A DNA stretch of 64,000 nucleotides from Palsa-465 sp963800475 (GCA_963800475.1 CAWDAZ010000006.1:386436-450435); one strand, 5' to 3'; shown: positions 39,447-55,924, numbered from the stretch's first letter. Program-made: numbers and translations. Notes: a model not told the origin generated them from the letters alone.

Positions 39447-40442
39447 ATGGCGACGATCGAGCGCGAACCACTCGAAGCCGGCGAGGACCCGGCTGCGACC
39501 GAGGCCGAGGCGCTCGACGCGTACTCGCGGGTGGTCGTGGACATCGCCGAGCGGCTGGCGCCGTCGGTGGCGAACCTCCGCGTCGTGCGCCGGAGCCGGC
39601 GCTGGTCGATGCCGGCCGGCGCCGGCAGCGCGGTGGCGCTGACGCCGGACGGTTTTCTGCTCACCTCGGCGCACGTCGTGGCGGGGCCGGGGCGCAGCGG
39701 TCGCGCTGCGCTCGTCGACGGGCGCGAGCTGAAGTTCGAGATCGCCGGCGCAGACCGGCTCTCGGACCTCGCCGTGCTGCGAGCCGAGGGCGGCGAGCTC
39801 GAGCCCGCGGTGCTCGGCGAGGCCGAGGAGCTGCGGGTCGGCCAGCTGGTGGTCGCGATCGGAAACCCGAACGGGTTCGCCGGCTCGGTCACGGCCGGGG
39901 TCGTGTCGGCGCTCGGGCGCTCGCTGCCCGCCCGCTCGGGTCGAGCCGTCCGCTACATCGACAACGTGATCCAGACCGACGCGGCGCTCAACCCCGGCAA
40001 CTCCGGGGGCGCGCTGGTCGACAGCCGCGGCCGGGTGGTCGGGATCAACACCGCCGTCGCCGGTGTCGGGCTCGGGCTGGCGGTGCCGATCAACGCGGCC
40101 ACGCGCCAGATCGTCGCGGCGCTGATGCGCGACGGCCGGGTGCGCCGGGCGTACGTCGGGATCGCCGGGGGGCCGCGCCCACTCCCGCCTCACGCGCGCG
40201 TGAAGCTGGGGAGGACCGGCGGCCTCGAGGTCGTCGAGGTGGCCGATGGCAGCCCCGCCCAGCGGGCCGGGCTGCGGGCCGAGGATCTGATCGTCGAGCT
40301 CGGCGGCGAGCCGGTCGAGCGCGCCGACGACGTGCAACGGCTGATGACCGAGGCCGCGATCGGAGAGCCGCTCCCGGCCCGGGTGCTGCGCGGCGAGCGG
40401 TGGTTCGACCTCGAGCTTCGGCCGGTCGAGCTGGTCGAGTAG
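39447..40442 (+). CDS. HtrA-like trypsin-fold serine protease with PDZ domain
   Basis: 331 aa from ATG 39447 with AGGAGG 5 nt upstream. His in LTSAHVVAGPG, Asp in LSDLAVLRAEGG, Ser in NPGNSGGALVD: a complete, canonical triad, so this one is the more likely active protease. PDZ domain: VEVADGSPAQRAGLRAEDLI then VELGGEPVERADDVQRLM. No signal peptide or anchor. It is co-directional with the first HtrA gene and downstream of the HxlR operator; together they look like a regulated pair in which one member may have drifted. Confidence 0.88.
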   Translation: MATIEREPLEAGEDPAATEAEALDAYSRVVVDIAERLAPSVANLRVVRRSRRWSMPAGAGSAVALTPDGFLLTSAHVVAGPGRSGRAALVDGRELKFEIAGADRLSDLAVLRAEGGELEPAVLGEAEELRVGQLVVAIGNPNGFAGSVTAGVVSALGRSLPARSGRAVRYIDNVIQTDAALNPGNSGGALVDSRGRVVGINTAVAGVGLGLAVPINAATRQIVAALMRDGRVRRAYVGIAGGPRPLPPHARVKLGRTGGLEVVEVADGSPAQRAGLRAEDLIVELGGEPVERADDVQRLMTEAAIGEPLPARVLRGERWFDLELRPVELVE

Positions 40443-40558
40443 CGAGCAGCTGACGAGCGACTAGCTAAACTGGCGCCCCGTCGCCCGGTGGCGTAGATGG
40501 TTCTGCCCGCTGCCGGTTTGCGTCTAGTCCTGATCACCCCCGTACGGGAAGCAACGAG

Positions 40559-40723
40559 ATGGCCCGTGGAGACGTCCGGATTGCCGTAACTCTCGCGTGC
40601 GAAGAGTGCAAGCGCCGGAACTACCAGACGAACAAGAGCAAGCGCAACGATCCCGAGCGACTGCAGCTGCGCAAGTACTGCCGCTGGTGCCGGTGCCACA
40701 CCGCGCACCGCGAGACGCGCTGA
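40559..40723 (+). CDS. rpmG: 50S ribosomal protein L33
   Basis: 54 aa: MARGDVRIAVTLACEECKRR, then NYQTNKSKRNDPERLQLRKY, then CRWCRCHTAHRETR. It has the zinc-binding form, with two C-x-x-C pairs (CEEC and CRWC). GGGAAG lies about 8 nt upstream. It heads the operon with secE 15 nt downstream. Confidence 0.95.
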   Translation: MARGDVRIAVTLACEECKRRNYQTNKSKRNDPERLQLRKYCRWCRCHTAHRETR

Positions 40724-40738
40724 GCTCAGGAGCGCTTC

Positions 40739-41278
40739 GTGGCTCGTAACCGCAAACGCGCGAAGGATCGCCGTGCCCGCCGGCCGCAGCCGGTGGCCAG
40801 TCGGCGTGCCGACGGCCGTGCGGAGACCTCCGCTCAGCCCGAGCCGGTCGAGCGCCTCGAGGAGGAAATCGTGCCGGGCCCGACGGCTCCCCATCCGGAC
40901 GAGCTCGCACCGGACCCGCTCCAGCATGCCGCCCCCGACGTCGAGCTGGCCGACGCGCAGATCGCGACGGGCGGCTCGGGGGTCGGCGACGCGGAGTTCC
41001 AGCACGAGGAAGAGCTCGTCGAGCAGGAGCTCGAGGAGCAGCGCGAGGAGCGCGTCGCGCATCCCGCTCCGGCGCCCGGCGAGCGGCCGAACCTGTTCCC
41101 GCGCCTGGTGGGGTTCCTGCAGGGAAGCTGGCGCGAGCTTCAGCGAGTACAGTGGCCGGACCGCCGTCAGGTGGCGCAGGCGACCGGGGTCGTGCTCGGG
41201 TTCGTGATCGTCGCCGGCGTGTTCCTCGGGCTATCCGATCTGGTCGCCCAGAAGCTGGTCAACTTCATACTGAAATAG
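40739..41278 (+). CDS. secE: Preprotein translocase subunit SecE, long N-terminus
   Basis: 179 aa from GTG 40739. The functional part is the last 70 residues: LVGFLQGSWRELQRVQWPDR then RQVAQATG (cytosolic helix), then VVLGFVIVAGVFLGLSDLV, the single transmembrane helix. The first 110 residues are basic then strongly acidic (VELADAQIATGG...EEELVEQELEEQREE) and look disordered. Long N-termini are common in actinobacterial SecE. SecE holds the SecY halves together. Confidence 0.93.
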   Translation: MARNRKRAKDRRARRPQPVASRRADGRAETSAQPEPVERLEEEIVPGPTAPHPDELAPDPLQHAAPDVELADAQIATGGSGVGDAEFQHEEELVEQELEEQREERVAHPAPAPGERPNLFPRLVGFLQGSWRELQRVQWPDRRQVAQATGVVLGFVIVAGVFLGLSDLVAQKLVNFILK

Positions 41279-41319
41279 AGCACGCGGTTTCGCGCGCCTG
41301 ATCGAGCAGGACACACGGA

Positions 41320-41841
41320 ATGTTTCGCTGGTACGTCGTCAACACATACTCGGGCCACGAGAACAAGGTCAAGCAGAACCTCGAGCACCGCGTCGTGTCG
41401 CTCGGGCAACAGACCGCGGTCAGGCAGATCGTCGTGCCGACGGAGTCCGTCTCGGAGATGAAGGACAACCAGAAGGTGACCGTCGAGAAGCGCACGATGC
41501 CCGGCTACGTGCTCGTGAACATGGACCTCAACGACGACTCGTGGACGCTCGTCAAGGGCACCCCCGGCGTGACCGGCTTCGTGGGTGCGTCCAACGAGCC
41601 CGTCCCGCTGACCCAGGACGAGGTCAACCGCCTGCTCCACCGCGAGCAGGAGGTCCGCCCGCGCAGCCGCGCCCAGTTCTCGATCGGCGAGTCGGTGAAG
41701 GTGATCTCGGGCCCGCTGTCGGACTTCTCCGGGGAGATCTCCGAGGTCAACGAGGACGCCCAGCGGCTCAAGGTGCTGGTCTCGATCTTCGGGCGGGAAA
41801 CGCCCGTCGAAGTAGGCTTCGACCAGGTGAAGAAGATCTAG
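41320..41841 (+). CDS. nusG: Transcription termination/antitermination factor NusG
   Basis: 173 aa. N-terminal NGN domain FRWYVVNTYSGHENKVKQNL; linker PRSRAQFSIGESVKVISGPL; KOW domain FSGEISEVNEDAQRLKVLVS then GRETPVEVGFDQVKKI. It lacks the long actinobacterial N-terminal extension. It binds the RNAP clamp (encoded downstream by rpoC) and couples transcription to translation. Stop and rplK start are directly adjacent. Confidence 0.95.
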   Translation: MFRWYVVNTYSGHENKVKQNLEHRVVSLGQQTAVRQIVVPTESVSEMKDNQKVTVEKRTMPGYVLVNMDLNDDSWTLVKGTPGVTGFVGASNEPVPLTQDEVNRLLHREQEVRPRSRAQFSIGESVKVISGPLSDFSGEISEVNEDAQRLKVLVSIFGRETPVEVGFDQVKKI

Positions 41842-42264
41842 ATGGCCAAGAAGGTCCTGACCCAGATCAAGCTCCAGGCGCCCGCCGGGCAGGCGAGCCC
41901 GGCGCCGCCGGTCGGCCCCGCGCTCGGACAGCACGGGGTCAACATCATGGAGTTCGTAAAGGCGTTCAACGCCCAGACCCAGTCCGAGGCGGGCACCGTG
42001 ATCCCGGTCGTGATCACCGTCTACGAGGACCGCTCGTTCACCTTTGAGACCAAGAGCCCGCCGGCGGCGGTGCTGATCAAGCAGGCGCTCTCGCTCGAGA
42101 AGGGCGCGTCCGAGCCGTATCGCGAGACCGTCGGGAAGATCACCCAGGACCAGCTGCGCCAGATCGCCGAGCGCAAGATGAAGGATCTGAACGCGAACGA
42201 CATCGACGCGGCCGCGAAGATCATCGCCGGCACCGCCCGCTCGATGGGCGTCGAGGTGGTCTAG
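41842..42264 (+). CDS. rplK: 50S ribosomal protein L11
   Basis: 140 aa. ITLQAP-like start (TQIKLQAPAGQASPAPPVGP), ALGQHGVNIMEFVKAFNAQT, and the GTPase-centre domain SPPAAVLIKQALSLEKG...IAGTARSMGVEVV. It starts right after the nusG stop codon, and rplA begins on the last base of its stop. Confidence 0.96.
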   Translation: MAKKVLTQIKLQAPAGQASPAPPVGPALGQHGVNIMEFVKAFNAQTQSEAGTVIPVVITVYEDRSFTFETKSPPAAVLIKQALSLEKGASEPYRETVGKITQDQLRQIAERKMKDLNANDIDAAAKIIAGTARSMGVEVV

Positions 42265-42983
42265 TGGCGCGCCACGGCAAGAAGCACGAGGACGCGCTGA
42301 AGCGGCTCGACCGCGAGCGCGAGTACCAGCCCGCCGAGGCGGTCTCGCTCGTGAAGGAGCTCTCGAGCGCGAAGTTCGACGAGTCGGTTGAGCTGCACGT
42401 CCGCACCGGCCTGAACGTGAGGCACGCCGACGAGCAGCTGCGCGGCACGATCGCGCTCCCGAACGGGCTCGGCAAGGACGTCAAGATCGCCGTGTTCGCA
42501 CAGGGCGACAAGGCCCGTGAGGCCGAGGAGGCGGGTGCCGACGTGGTTGGCGCCGAGGACCTCGCGCAGCGGATCCAGGACGGCTTCGATGACTTCGACG
42601 TCGCGATCGCGACGCCCGACCTGATGCCCGTCGTCGGCCGGCTCGGGCGGATCCTCGGTCCGGCCGGGAAGATGCCGAACCCGAAGGTGGGGACGGTCAC
42701 GATGGACATCGCCAAGGCGGTCGACGAGTCGAAGTCCGGCAAGATCGAGTACCGGACCGACCGCAACGCGATCGTCCACCTCGTGATCGGCAAGCGCGAC
42801 TTCGACGAGCGCCGGCTGCTCGAGAACTACGCGGCCGTGATCGAAGAGCTGGTCCGGGCAAAGCCGTCGGCCGCGAAGGGCCGCTACCTCCGCTCGATCG
42901 TGATCACCACGACGATGGGCCCCGGCGTGAAGGTGGACCCGAGCCGCACCCGCGACATCGTCGAGGAAGCCGCAGCGGCGTAG
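42264..42983 (+). CDS. rplA: 50S ribosomal protein L1
   Basis: 239 aa from GTG 42264 (1-nt overlap with rplK). DESVELHVRTGLNVRHADEQ then LRGTIALPNGLGKDVKIAVF, GRLGRILGPAGKMPNPKVGT (the L1 signature) and KGRYLRSIVITTTMGPGVKV. L1 binds 23S rRNA and, in some bacteria, its own mRNA. Confidence 0.97.
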   Translation: MARHGKKHEDALKRLDREREYQPAEAVSLVKELSSAKFDESVELHVRTGLNVRHADEQLRGTIALPNGLGKDVKIAVFAQGDKAREAEEAGADVVGAEDLAQRIQDGFDDFDVAIATPDLMPVVGRLGRILGPAGKMPNPKVGTVTMDIAKAVDESKSGKIEYRTDRNAIVHLVIGKRDFDERRLLENYAAVIEELVRAKPSAAKGRYLRSIVITTTMGPGVKVDPSRTRDIVEEAAAA

Positions 42984-43124
42984 ACTTAGCGCACACAGAT
43001 TTCTGCCCGAGACCTTCGGCGGCGCTAACAGGCGCGTAAGGCCGGAACAGGTGGAGCATCGAGACGAGCCATGTGGCCCGACGCGACGCCCGCCTTAGAG
43101 CGGGCGTTATTCGTTTGGAGAGCC
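42984..43124 (+). promoter_or_regulatory. L10 leader region with attenuator-like hairpin
   Basis: The 141-nt region between rplA and rplJ is where bacteria carry the L10(L12)4-binding leader. ACGCCCGC-CTTAGA-GCGGGCGT (43086-43107, perfect 8-bp stem) followed by TATTCGTTT ends 18 nt before the rplJ start, in the right place for an attenuator. The upper part of the leader fold (kink-turn) was not resolved by eye. Confidence 0.6.
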
Positions 43125-43811
43125 ATGAACCGAGACCAGAAAGCAGCAGTAGTCGAAGAGCTTGCGGAGCAGATCCGCGACGCCGAGGCGATCTTCGCGG
43201 TCGACTACCGGGGCATCTCGGTGTCCGACGCCGCCGAGCTTCGCTCGCGGCTGCGGGACGCCGGCGCCCGGTTCAGGATCGTCAAGAACTCGCTCACCGA
43301 GCGCGCCAGCGACAAGGCGGGCACCGAGTCACTCAAGGAGCTGCTCGAGGGCCCGACCGCGCTGACGTTCGTGGCCGGCGATCCCGCGCTCGCGGCGAAG
43401 GCGCTGAACGACCTGGCGCGGGCACTCGGGACGCTCGAGTTCAAGGGTGGGCTGATGGACGGCTCGCCGCTCACCGCCGACGAGATCCGCTCGATCGCGC
43501 GGCTGCCGGCGCGGGATGTCCTGAACGGTCAGCTGGTCGGGGTTATCTCCTCGCCGCTGACGGGGCTGGTGCGGACTCTGAACGCACTCGTCTCCGGTCT
43601 GGCGATCCAGCTGGGTCAGATTGCCGAGCAGGGGCTTGTGTCAGGCGAGGCACCCCCTGCCTCTGAGGCAGGGCGCGAGGAAGCCCAGGACGAAACCGAA
43701 GCTGCCGGCGACGCGACTGCCTCCGAGGCAGAGGACGCCTCGCCCGAAGAAGCGCCTCAGGCATCTGCCGATGAGCAACCCGAGCCGGAAGCCGCGGCTC
43801 GAAGCGACTGA
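43125..43811 (+). CDS. rplJ: 50S ribosomal protein L10 with long acidic tail
   Basis: 228 aa from ATG 43125 (GGAGAG just upstream; the longer frame covers the leader). NRDQKAAVVEELAEQIRDAE then FAVDYRGISVSDAAELRSRL then RIVKNSLTERA is the L10 fold with the stalk-base RNA-binding surface; the helix that binds L7/L12 dimers follows (LVRTLNALVSGLAIQLGQIA). The last 50 residues are an acidic, Ala-rich extension (SPEEAPQASADEQPEPEAAA) absent in most L10 proteins. Confidence 0.95.
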   Translation: MNRDQKAAVVEELAEQIRDAEAIFAVDYRGISVSDAAELRSRLRDAGARFRIVKNSLTERASDKAGTESLKELLEGPTALTFVAGDPALAAKALNDLARALGTLEFKGGLMDGSPLTADEIRSIARLPARDVLNGQLVGVISSPLTGLVRTLNALVSGLAIQLGQIAEQGLVSGEAPPASEAGREEAQDETEAAGDATASEAEDASPEEAPQASADEQPEPEAAARSD

Positions 43812-43856
43812 AACTGAAGCCTCCGACGGCGACGCGGAGGAAGCTAAGGAGGAAGC

Positions 43857-44240
43857 ATGACCACCACTCAGGAATGGATCGACGAGCTCAAGGGCATCTC
43901 GGTGCTCGAGCTCTCGGAGCGCATCAAGGCGCTCGAGGAGACGTTCGGCGTGTCCGCCACCGCGGTTGCGGCAGCGGCTCCGGCTGCGGCGGGCGCCGCG
44001 GCCGACGGCGCGGGCGCTGAGGAGGAGTCGAGCACGGTCGACGTGGTCCTGACCGGTGCCGGTGACAAGAAGATCCAGGTGATCAAGGTCGTCCGCGCGG
44101 CCACCGGCCTTGGCCTCAAGGAGGCCAAGGCGCTCGTCGACGAGGCCCCCAAGCCGGTCAAGGAGGGCATCGAGCGCGAGGAGGCCGACAAGCTCAAGTC
44201 TGAGCTCGAAGAGGCCGGCGCGAGCGTCGAACTCAAGTAG
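43857..44240 (+). CDS. rplL: 50S ribosomal protein L7/L12
   Basis: 127 aa. N-terminal dimerisation helix WIDELKGISVLELSERIKAL, Ala-rich hinge, and C-terminal factor-binding domain STVDVVLTGAGDKKIQVIKV then RAATGLGLKEAKALVDEAPK. AGGAGG precedes the ATG. The strong hairpin at 44249-44284 follows the stop by 9 nt. Confidence 0.97.
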   Translation: MTTTQEWIDELKGISVLELSERIKALEETFGVSATAVAAAAPAAAGAAADGAGAEEESSTVDVVLTGAGDKKIQVIKVVRAATGLGLKEAKALVDEAPKPVKEGIEREEADKLKSELEEAGASVELK

Positions 44241-44248
44241 GCACCTGG

Positions 44249-44284
44249 GCGGGGCTCGTCGCCGATCGCCGCGACGAGCCCCGC
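44249..44284 (+). terminator. Strong hairpin terminator after rplL
   Basis: GCGGGGCTCGTCGC and GCGACGAGCCCCGC are perfect 14-bp arms around an 8-nt loop, 9 nt past the rplL stop. There is no U-run, as is common in actinobacteria. It separates the ribosomal-protein genes from the rpoBC transcript. Confidence 0.78.
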
Positions 44285-44382
44285 ACCCGGTTCCGCGCCC
44301 GCCCTCACGCCGGGTCTGGGCTGTGCCCTGGTCGAGGTCCAGTGCCTTGATCGGGCGCCAAGCGAGGTAGGATCGGGCTGCG

Positions 44383-45102
44383 ATGGGACCGAGGCGCATG
44401 GCCGCGCTAATCGTGGGGCTCGTCGGGGCGCTCGCCGCGGCGGCACCTCCGGCGCTCGCATTTCCGGCGAACGGGGGGACCGAGACCGCCACGCTCGCGA
44501 TGCCTGCTGACGGAACCGGGGTGGCCAGCACCGACCAGCTCCCGGCCAAGGCGACCCAGGCCGACATCACCGTGACGCCGCTCACCGACGAGCAGTTCTT
44601 CTCGCAACTCGGCGTTGCGCTGCAGAACAGTCTGTTCTTCGATTTCTCCACCCGGGTGGAGGCGTGCGTCGTAGTCACCGAGCAGGTCGTCAAGGATCCC
44701 AACTTCTTCCCGGCGTACACGATCCCCAAGGACAAGACGCTGCAGACCCTGTTCCTGGCTGCGTGCCTGCAGACGGCTCTGGAGGTCTCGCTCAAAGAGC
44801 AAGCGCAGGCTCGCATCGCCGGAGCCGGCTGCTTGCAGACACCCTTGTTCATGTCGCTCCGGTACACGCGGACGGGCTCGGGCTACAGCGCCCAGGTGGG
44901 CCCAACCTCAAAGCGACCGAAGGCGCGCCGGTCCGCGGTCAAGGTGACGTGCCGGCGCACCGCGACGGGTCTGAACATCAAGATCAGACCCCGCAAGCGC
45001 GGCCAGAAGCTCCGCTCGACCGTTGGCCGGACGCTCGCTCTGGGAGTGGTCAATCCCACCAAGGGCTCGACGAAGCTTCGGATTTCCTTCACCGCCAAGT
45101 AA
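44383..45102 (+). CDS. Exported protein of unknown function between rplL and rpoB
   Basis: 239 aa. Signal peptide AALIVGLVGALAAAAPPALA, an acidic-to-neutral N-terminal half (LPAKATQADITVTPLTDEQF, ALQNSLFFDFSTRVEACVVV), helical middle with LQTLFLAACLQTALEVSLKE, and a basic C-terminal half (KRPKARRSAVKVTCRRTATG, RPRKRGQKLRSTVGR). Four Cys could pair. TAGGAT lies 9 nt before ATG. I recognise no family; a peptide-binding or cell-surface role is speculation. It has its own terminator at both ends, so it is not part of the rpo operon. Confidence 0.75.
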   Translation: MGPRRMAALIVGLVGALAAAAPPALAFPANGGTETATLAMPADGTGVASTDQLPAKATQADITVTPLTDEQFFSQLGVALQNSLFFDFSTRVEACVVVTEQVVKDPNFFPAYTIPKDKTLQTLFLAACLQTALEVSLKEQAQARIAGAGCLQTPLFMSLRYTRTGSGYSAQVGPTSKRPKARRSAVKVTCRRTATGLNIKIRPRKRGQKLRSTVGRTLALGVVNPTKGSTKLRISFTAK

Positions 45103-45136
45103 CGCCCGCGGGCAACCTCGCCCACGTTCGCGGGCG
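45103..45136 (+). terminator. Hairpin after the exported-protein gene
   Basis: CGCCCGCG and CGCGGGCG form an 8-bp stem with an 18-nt loop directly after the TAA stop. No U-tract follows. Confidence 0.5.
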
Positions 45137-45452
45137 AGCTGCTTGACGGCCCGCCCAAAGCGTGCTAGCGCCGCGCGCCACGTTCCTTGCCGTCCGCCGG
45201 ATAACCCCCTACACTGCCCCGGTCAGCCAATAGCCGTAGCCGCCCTCGAAGCATGGGCACCGCGCCACATACGCGGCTTGCCTCGGGCGGGGTCCGTGAG
45301 AGCTGATCGGTCCTGCACAGGGCAACGATGCCGTGTGCTATCTTTGGCGGTCGCGCTTCTGTGAGCTGCCCAGCCCGAATAGGCGGGGCCGGGGTAGGGC
45401 TCGCCGGGGTGCAATCTCTGCCTTCCTCTCGACCGCCCGAGGAGTCGCTGTC
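45137..45452 (+). promoter_or_regulatory. rpoBC promoter and 5' leader
   Basis: TTGCCG (45187-45192), a 17-bp spacer and TACACT (45210-45215) form a good sigma-A-like promoter. It would give a leader of about 230 nt before TTG 45453, with no gene in it, so it may be regulatory. A second TGCTATCTT near 45336-45344 could be an extended -10. Confidence 0.55.
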
Positions 45453-49100
<3,648 letters not shown>

Positions 49101-49108
49101 GGAACTAC

Positions 49109-53236
<4,128 letters not shown>

Positions 53237-53253
53237 CAGCGGTTTGGCTGGAT

Positions 53254-53284
53254 CCGGGCCGCCTCGCGGGGGCGGGCGGCCCGG
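53254..53284 (+). terminator. Terminator hairpin after rpoC
   Basis: CCGGGCCGCC and GGCGGCCCGG are perfect 10-bp arms around an 11-nt loop, 17 nt past the rpoC stop, then TTCCCGCG. The rpsL-rpsG-fusA genes that often follow in this phylum are absent. Confidence 0.65.
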
Positions 53285-53313
53285 TTCCCGCGTGCCGCCT
53301 GAGCGATCGGCCG

Positions 53314-55729
53314 CTACGGCTCGGGGGGGCCGAGCGCCTCGACCCAATCCCAGCTCCTGCCGCACAGCGAGCGGGCGCGCGCGGGGGAGCGGTAGGTGAC
53401 CGGCAGTCGCTGGTCCGCCGCAGCGAGCGCCACCGGGCCGACGGGCAGCGTCGGACCAGCGCCGCCCGGTCCGCCGCTTCCGGGATAGAGCGCCGCGTCT
53501 CCATATGACAGCGTCACCCGGTGCGCGGCTGCGGCGAGCCGGATCGAGCCCAGTGGCGTCCACTCTCCTGACTCGTTGATCACCTCGTGCGAGGACCCCA
53601 CGCGCACCCCGTCGACGTAGGCGATCACGCGGCGGGCGAACGAGCCTCCGAGCCACACCTGGTAGACGCCGGGGGTGCCGATCACGAACCCCGCCGTGGT
53701 CTCCCCCGTCGGCAGCGGCGAGGGCACCCCGGCAACCCTCGGATCCGGACGCCGGACGGCCGCCAGCAGCCCGAGCTGCCCCGCTTCTCGCGCCAGCCGC
53801 AGCACCTGGCTGCACGCAGGCACTGCGGTCGGATCCACCGAGTTGCCGAGCGGCAGGTGGTCGAGCACCGGCCGCGGCGGTTGCACCGGTCGTTGCCACA
53901 CCTGATACCAGTGGCCATCGAACACCAGCCTGTACGGCGCGGGTGGGCGGCTGGCAGACGGCGAGGTGCGGGTCACGATCGTCCGATATACGAGCAGGCC
54001 TGGGAGCTCGAACTGGTCCAGGTCCGCGTACCCGCCCTTCGGCACCTGCTGACCCCCAAGCAGTGGGATCACCCGGTAGCGAAGCTCGGACGGGCTCTCG
54101 GGGTCCATGTCGCGGAGGAAATGCCGAACTGCGTACGGCTCGTACTCGTTGACCATCGTCGGCCCGTCGCCCGCGAACCGCCGGCCGATCTCCGAGAGCT
54201 CCTTGAGCTGTCCATACGGCGCCAGCGTGACGTGGTGGTAGGCGAGCACGTTTGACCACAGCACGCCGAACGCAATCGCGGCGGCGCCGAGCACCGCGAC
54301 CGCGCGGCGCCCCCAGACCGCCGCCGGTGGGATGCCGTTGAGGTCCCGAGGAGCCTGATTGGCGTCAGCTCTTGAGGATCCGCGGACCCGCAGCAGCGCC
54401 GCCACCCCGCTGAGTCCGACCAGCAACGCCGCCGGCGAAATCGTCGCGAACGCCTTCCCCTGAACCCACGGGGACCCCTTGACCGAGACGAGCACCGTCC
54501 CTGCGATCGCCGTTGCGAGATACAGCGTCGGCAACCACCACCTGGCTCGCCACGAGATGAGCAGCCCGAGGACGACGGCGACGAACACGACGCCGATCAG
54601 GACATAGACGACGGCCGACGAGTTCGGCGGGTCGATCCGGAAATCCCCTGCCGGCCAGATTCCGTACACCTGCAACGGGTTCAGGCGATGGATCAGGTTT
54701 CCGAGCTCGCTGGTCGTCAGCGATCCATTTACCTTGAGGAAGCCCTGGGCGCCGCGGATCAGGCCGAAGGCGAGCAGCCCTCCCAGCACCAGCAGCCCCG
54801 CCAGCTGCCAGCGCGCGCTGCGGCGAACCCAGATCCTGATCGCGCCGAATGCGACCACGACGAGCGGCAGCGCCAGCCACACCGCGCCGCCGTAGCCCAG
54901 CACCCCGAGCATCGCGAAGGTGGCCGCCGCCAGCGGGAGAAACGACCGAAGTCGCGCCTGAGCCTCGATCACGGGGATGACGGACGCGACCGTCAGCGCC
55001 ACGAGCCACGCGGCCGCGACCTCCTTGATGCCGCCCCACAGGGAGTAGCCGTAGATCAGCGCCGCTTGGGCCGCGATGAAGACGACGAACGCCCGCAGCG
55101 GCCGGGCTCGAACGAGGGGCCCGATGATCGGCCACAGCGACAATGCGAGCATCCCGCCGAGGAACGCCAGGTAGGGCTGGAACACCCAAGCGAGATCCTG
55201 CCCCACGAGCTGATGCCCGATTCCCCAGGGAAGCATCGCGCCAACCGGCTCGCCGCCGGTCAGGTAGAAGCGAAGCGTTGTCGAGTAGGTCGAGGGAGCC
55301 AGGCCCGACAGGTCGTGGCCGTGGCTGAGGACGCGATCGGTCATCGCCATCCAGGTCGCGCTGTCGTCGAGCTTCACGAAGCCGGTGAAGGTCGGCTCGC
55401 CGGTCAGGAACACCGGCGCCAGATAGACGAGGTAGACCGCCAGCGCGGCGGCCAGTGGCCAGCCGGCGATTCGTGGCCGCCGCCGCCACGGCCTGCGCGC
55501 CACCAGGCCGAGCAGGGCGAGCGCCACGCACTGCCGGCGTCGTGAACCGAGCGGTCGCGTTCAGCTTCGTCGTGAGCTCCGCGACCACCAGGACCACCGC
55601 CAGCCCAGCCGGCAGCGCGAGCGGCTCTGGAAGCTGACTACCGCTCGCCCACTCGAGCAGCCACCCGCAGCCGAGTGCGACCAGACCGAGCGCCACGGGG
55701 AACAGCACCCAGCAGATGAACTGGGTCAC
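53314..55729 (-). pseudogene. Large membrane protein of the surface-polysaccharide island, split by a frameshift
   Basis: The first 65 residues (GTG 55729: WVLFPVALGLVALGCGWLLE, LAVVLVVAELTTKLNATARF) are in one frame, the remaining 737 (from VALALLGLVARRPWRRRPRI) in another. Removing a 4-base GTGC duplication at about 55524-55531 (GCAGTGCGTGGCG to GCAGTGGCG) joins them as T-T-P-A-V-A-L-A-L. The whole would be about 800 aa: about twelve transmembrane helices, then a C-terminal soluble region with a carbohydrate-binding-like VYQVWLGGSFARRVIAYVDG. It resembles glycosyltransferase- or O-antigen-related integral proteins of this phylum; function unknown. The frameshift is either true decay, phase variation or a sequencing error. 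Confidence 0.75.
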
Positions 55730-55924
55730 CGCGTGGGTCCTCCGTAGGCATGCGGCGACGTCGGGCCTGTTGGTGCATCGAACATTTTGTGCGTCTGTAC
55801 TTCATCAACACGCCCGGAAGTGCGTGGTCGTGGTACGCCGGAGGCCGCGGGTTCGAGCCCTTTCGCTCCCGTTACCGAGAAACCGCTCGATAGAGCGCAC
55901 GCGTCCGCTTGGGGATTGGTGACG
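55730..55924. other. 195-bp gap with a decayed tRNA-like 3' end
   Basis: Position 55822-55870 reads like an anticodon arm GCGTG-GTCGTGG-TACGC (a loop with T at position 33 and CGT as anticodon), a GGAGGCC variable loop and T-arm GCGGG-TTCGAGC-CCTTT. The T stem has at most four pairs, two of them wobble, and no 5' half or acceptor strand is present. It could be a worn tRNA scar at the edge of the polysaccharide island, or chance. Confidence 0.4.

Noticed and set aside
40443..40558. tRNA genes before rpmG, common in actinobacteria
   Set aside because: No cloverleaf, T-arm or acceptor strand is found upstream of rpmG, nor between rpmG and secE.
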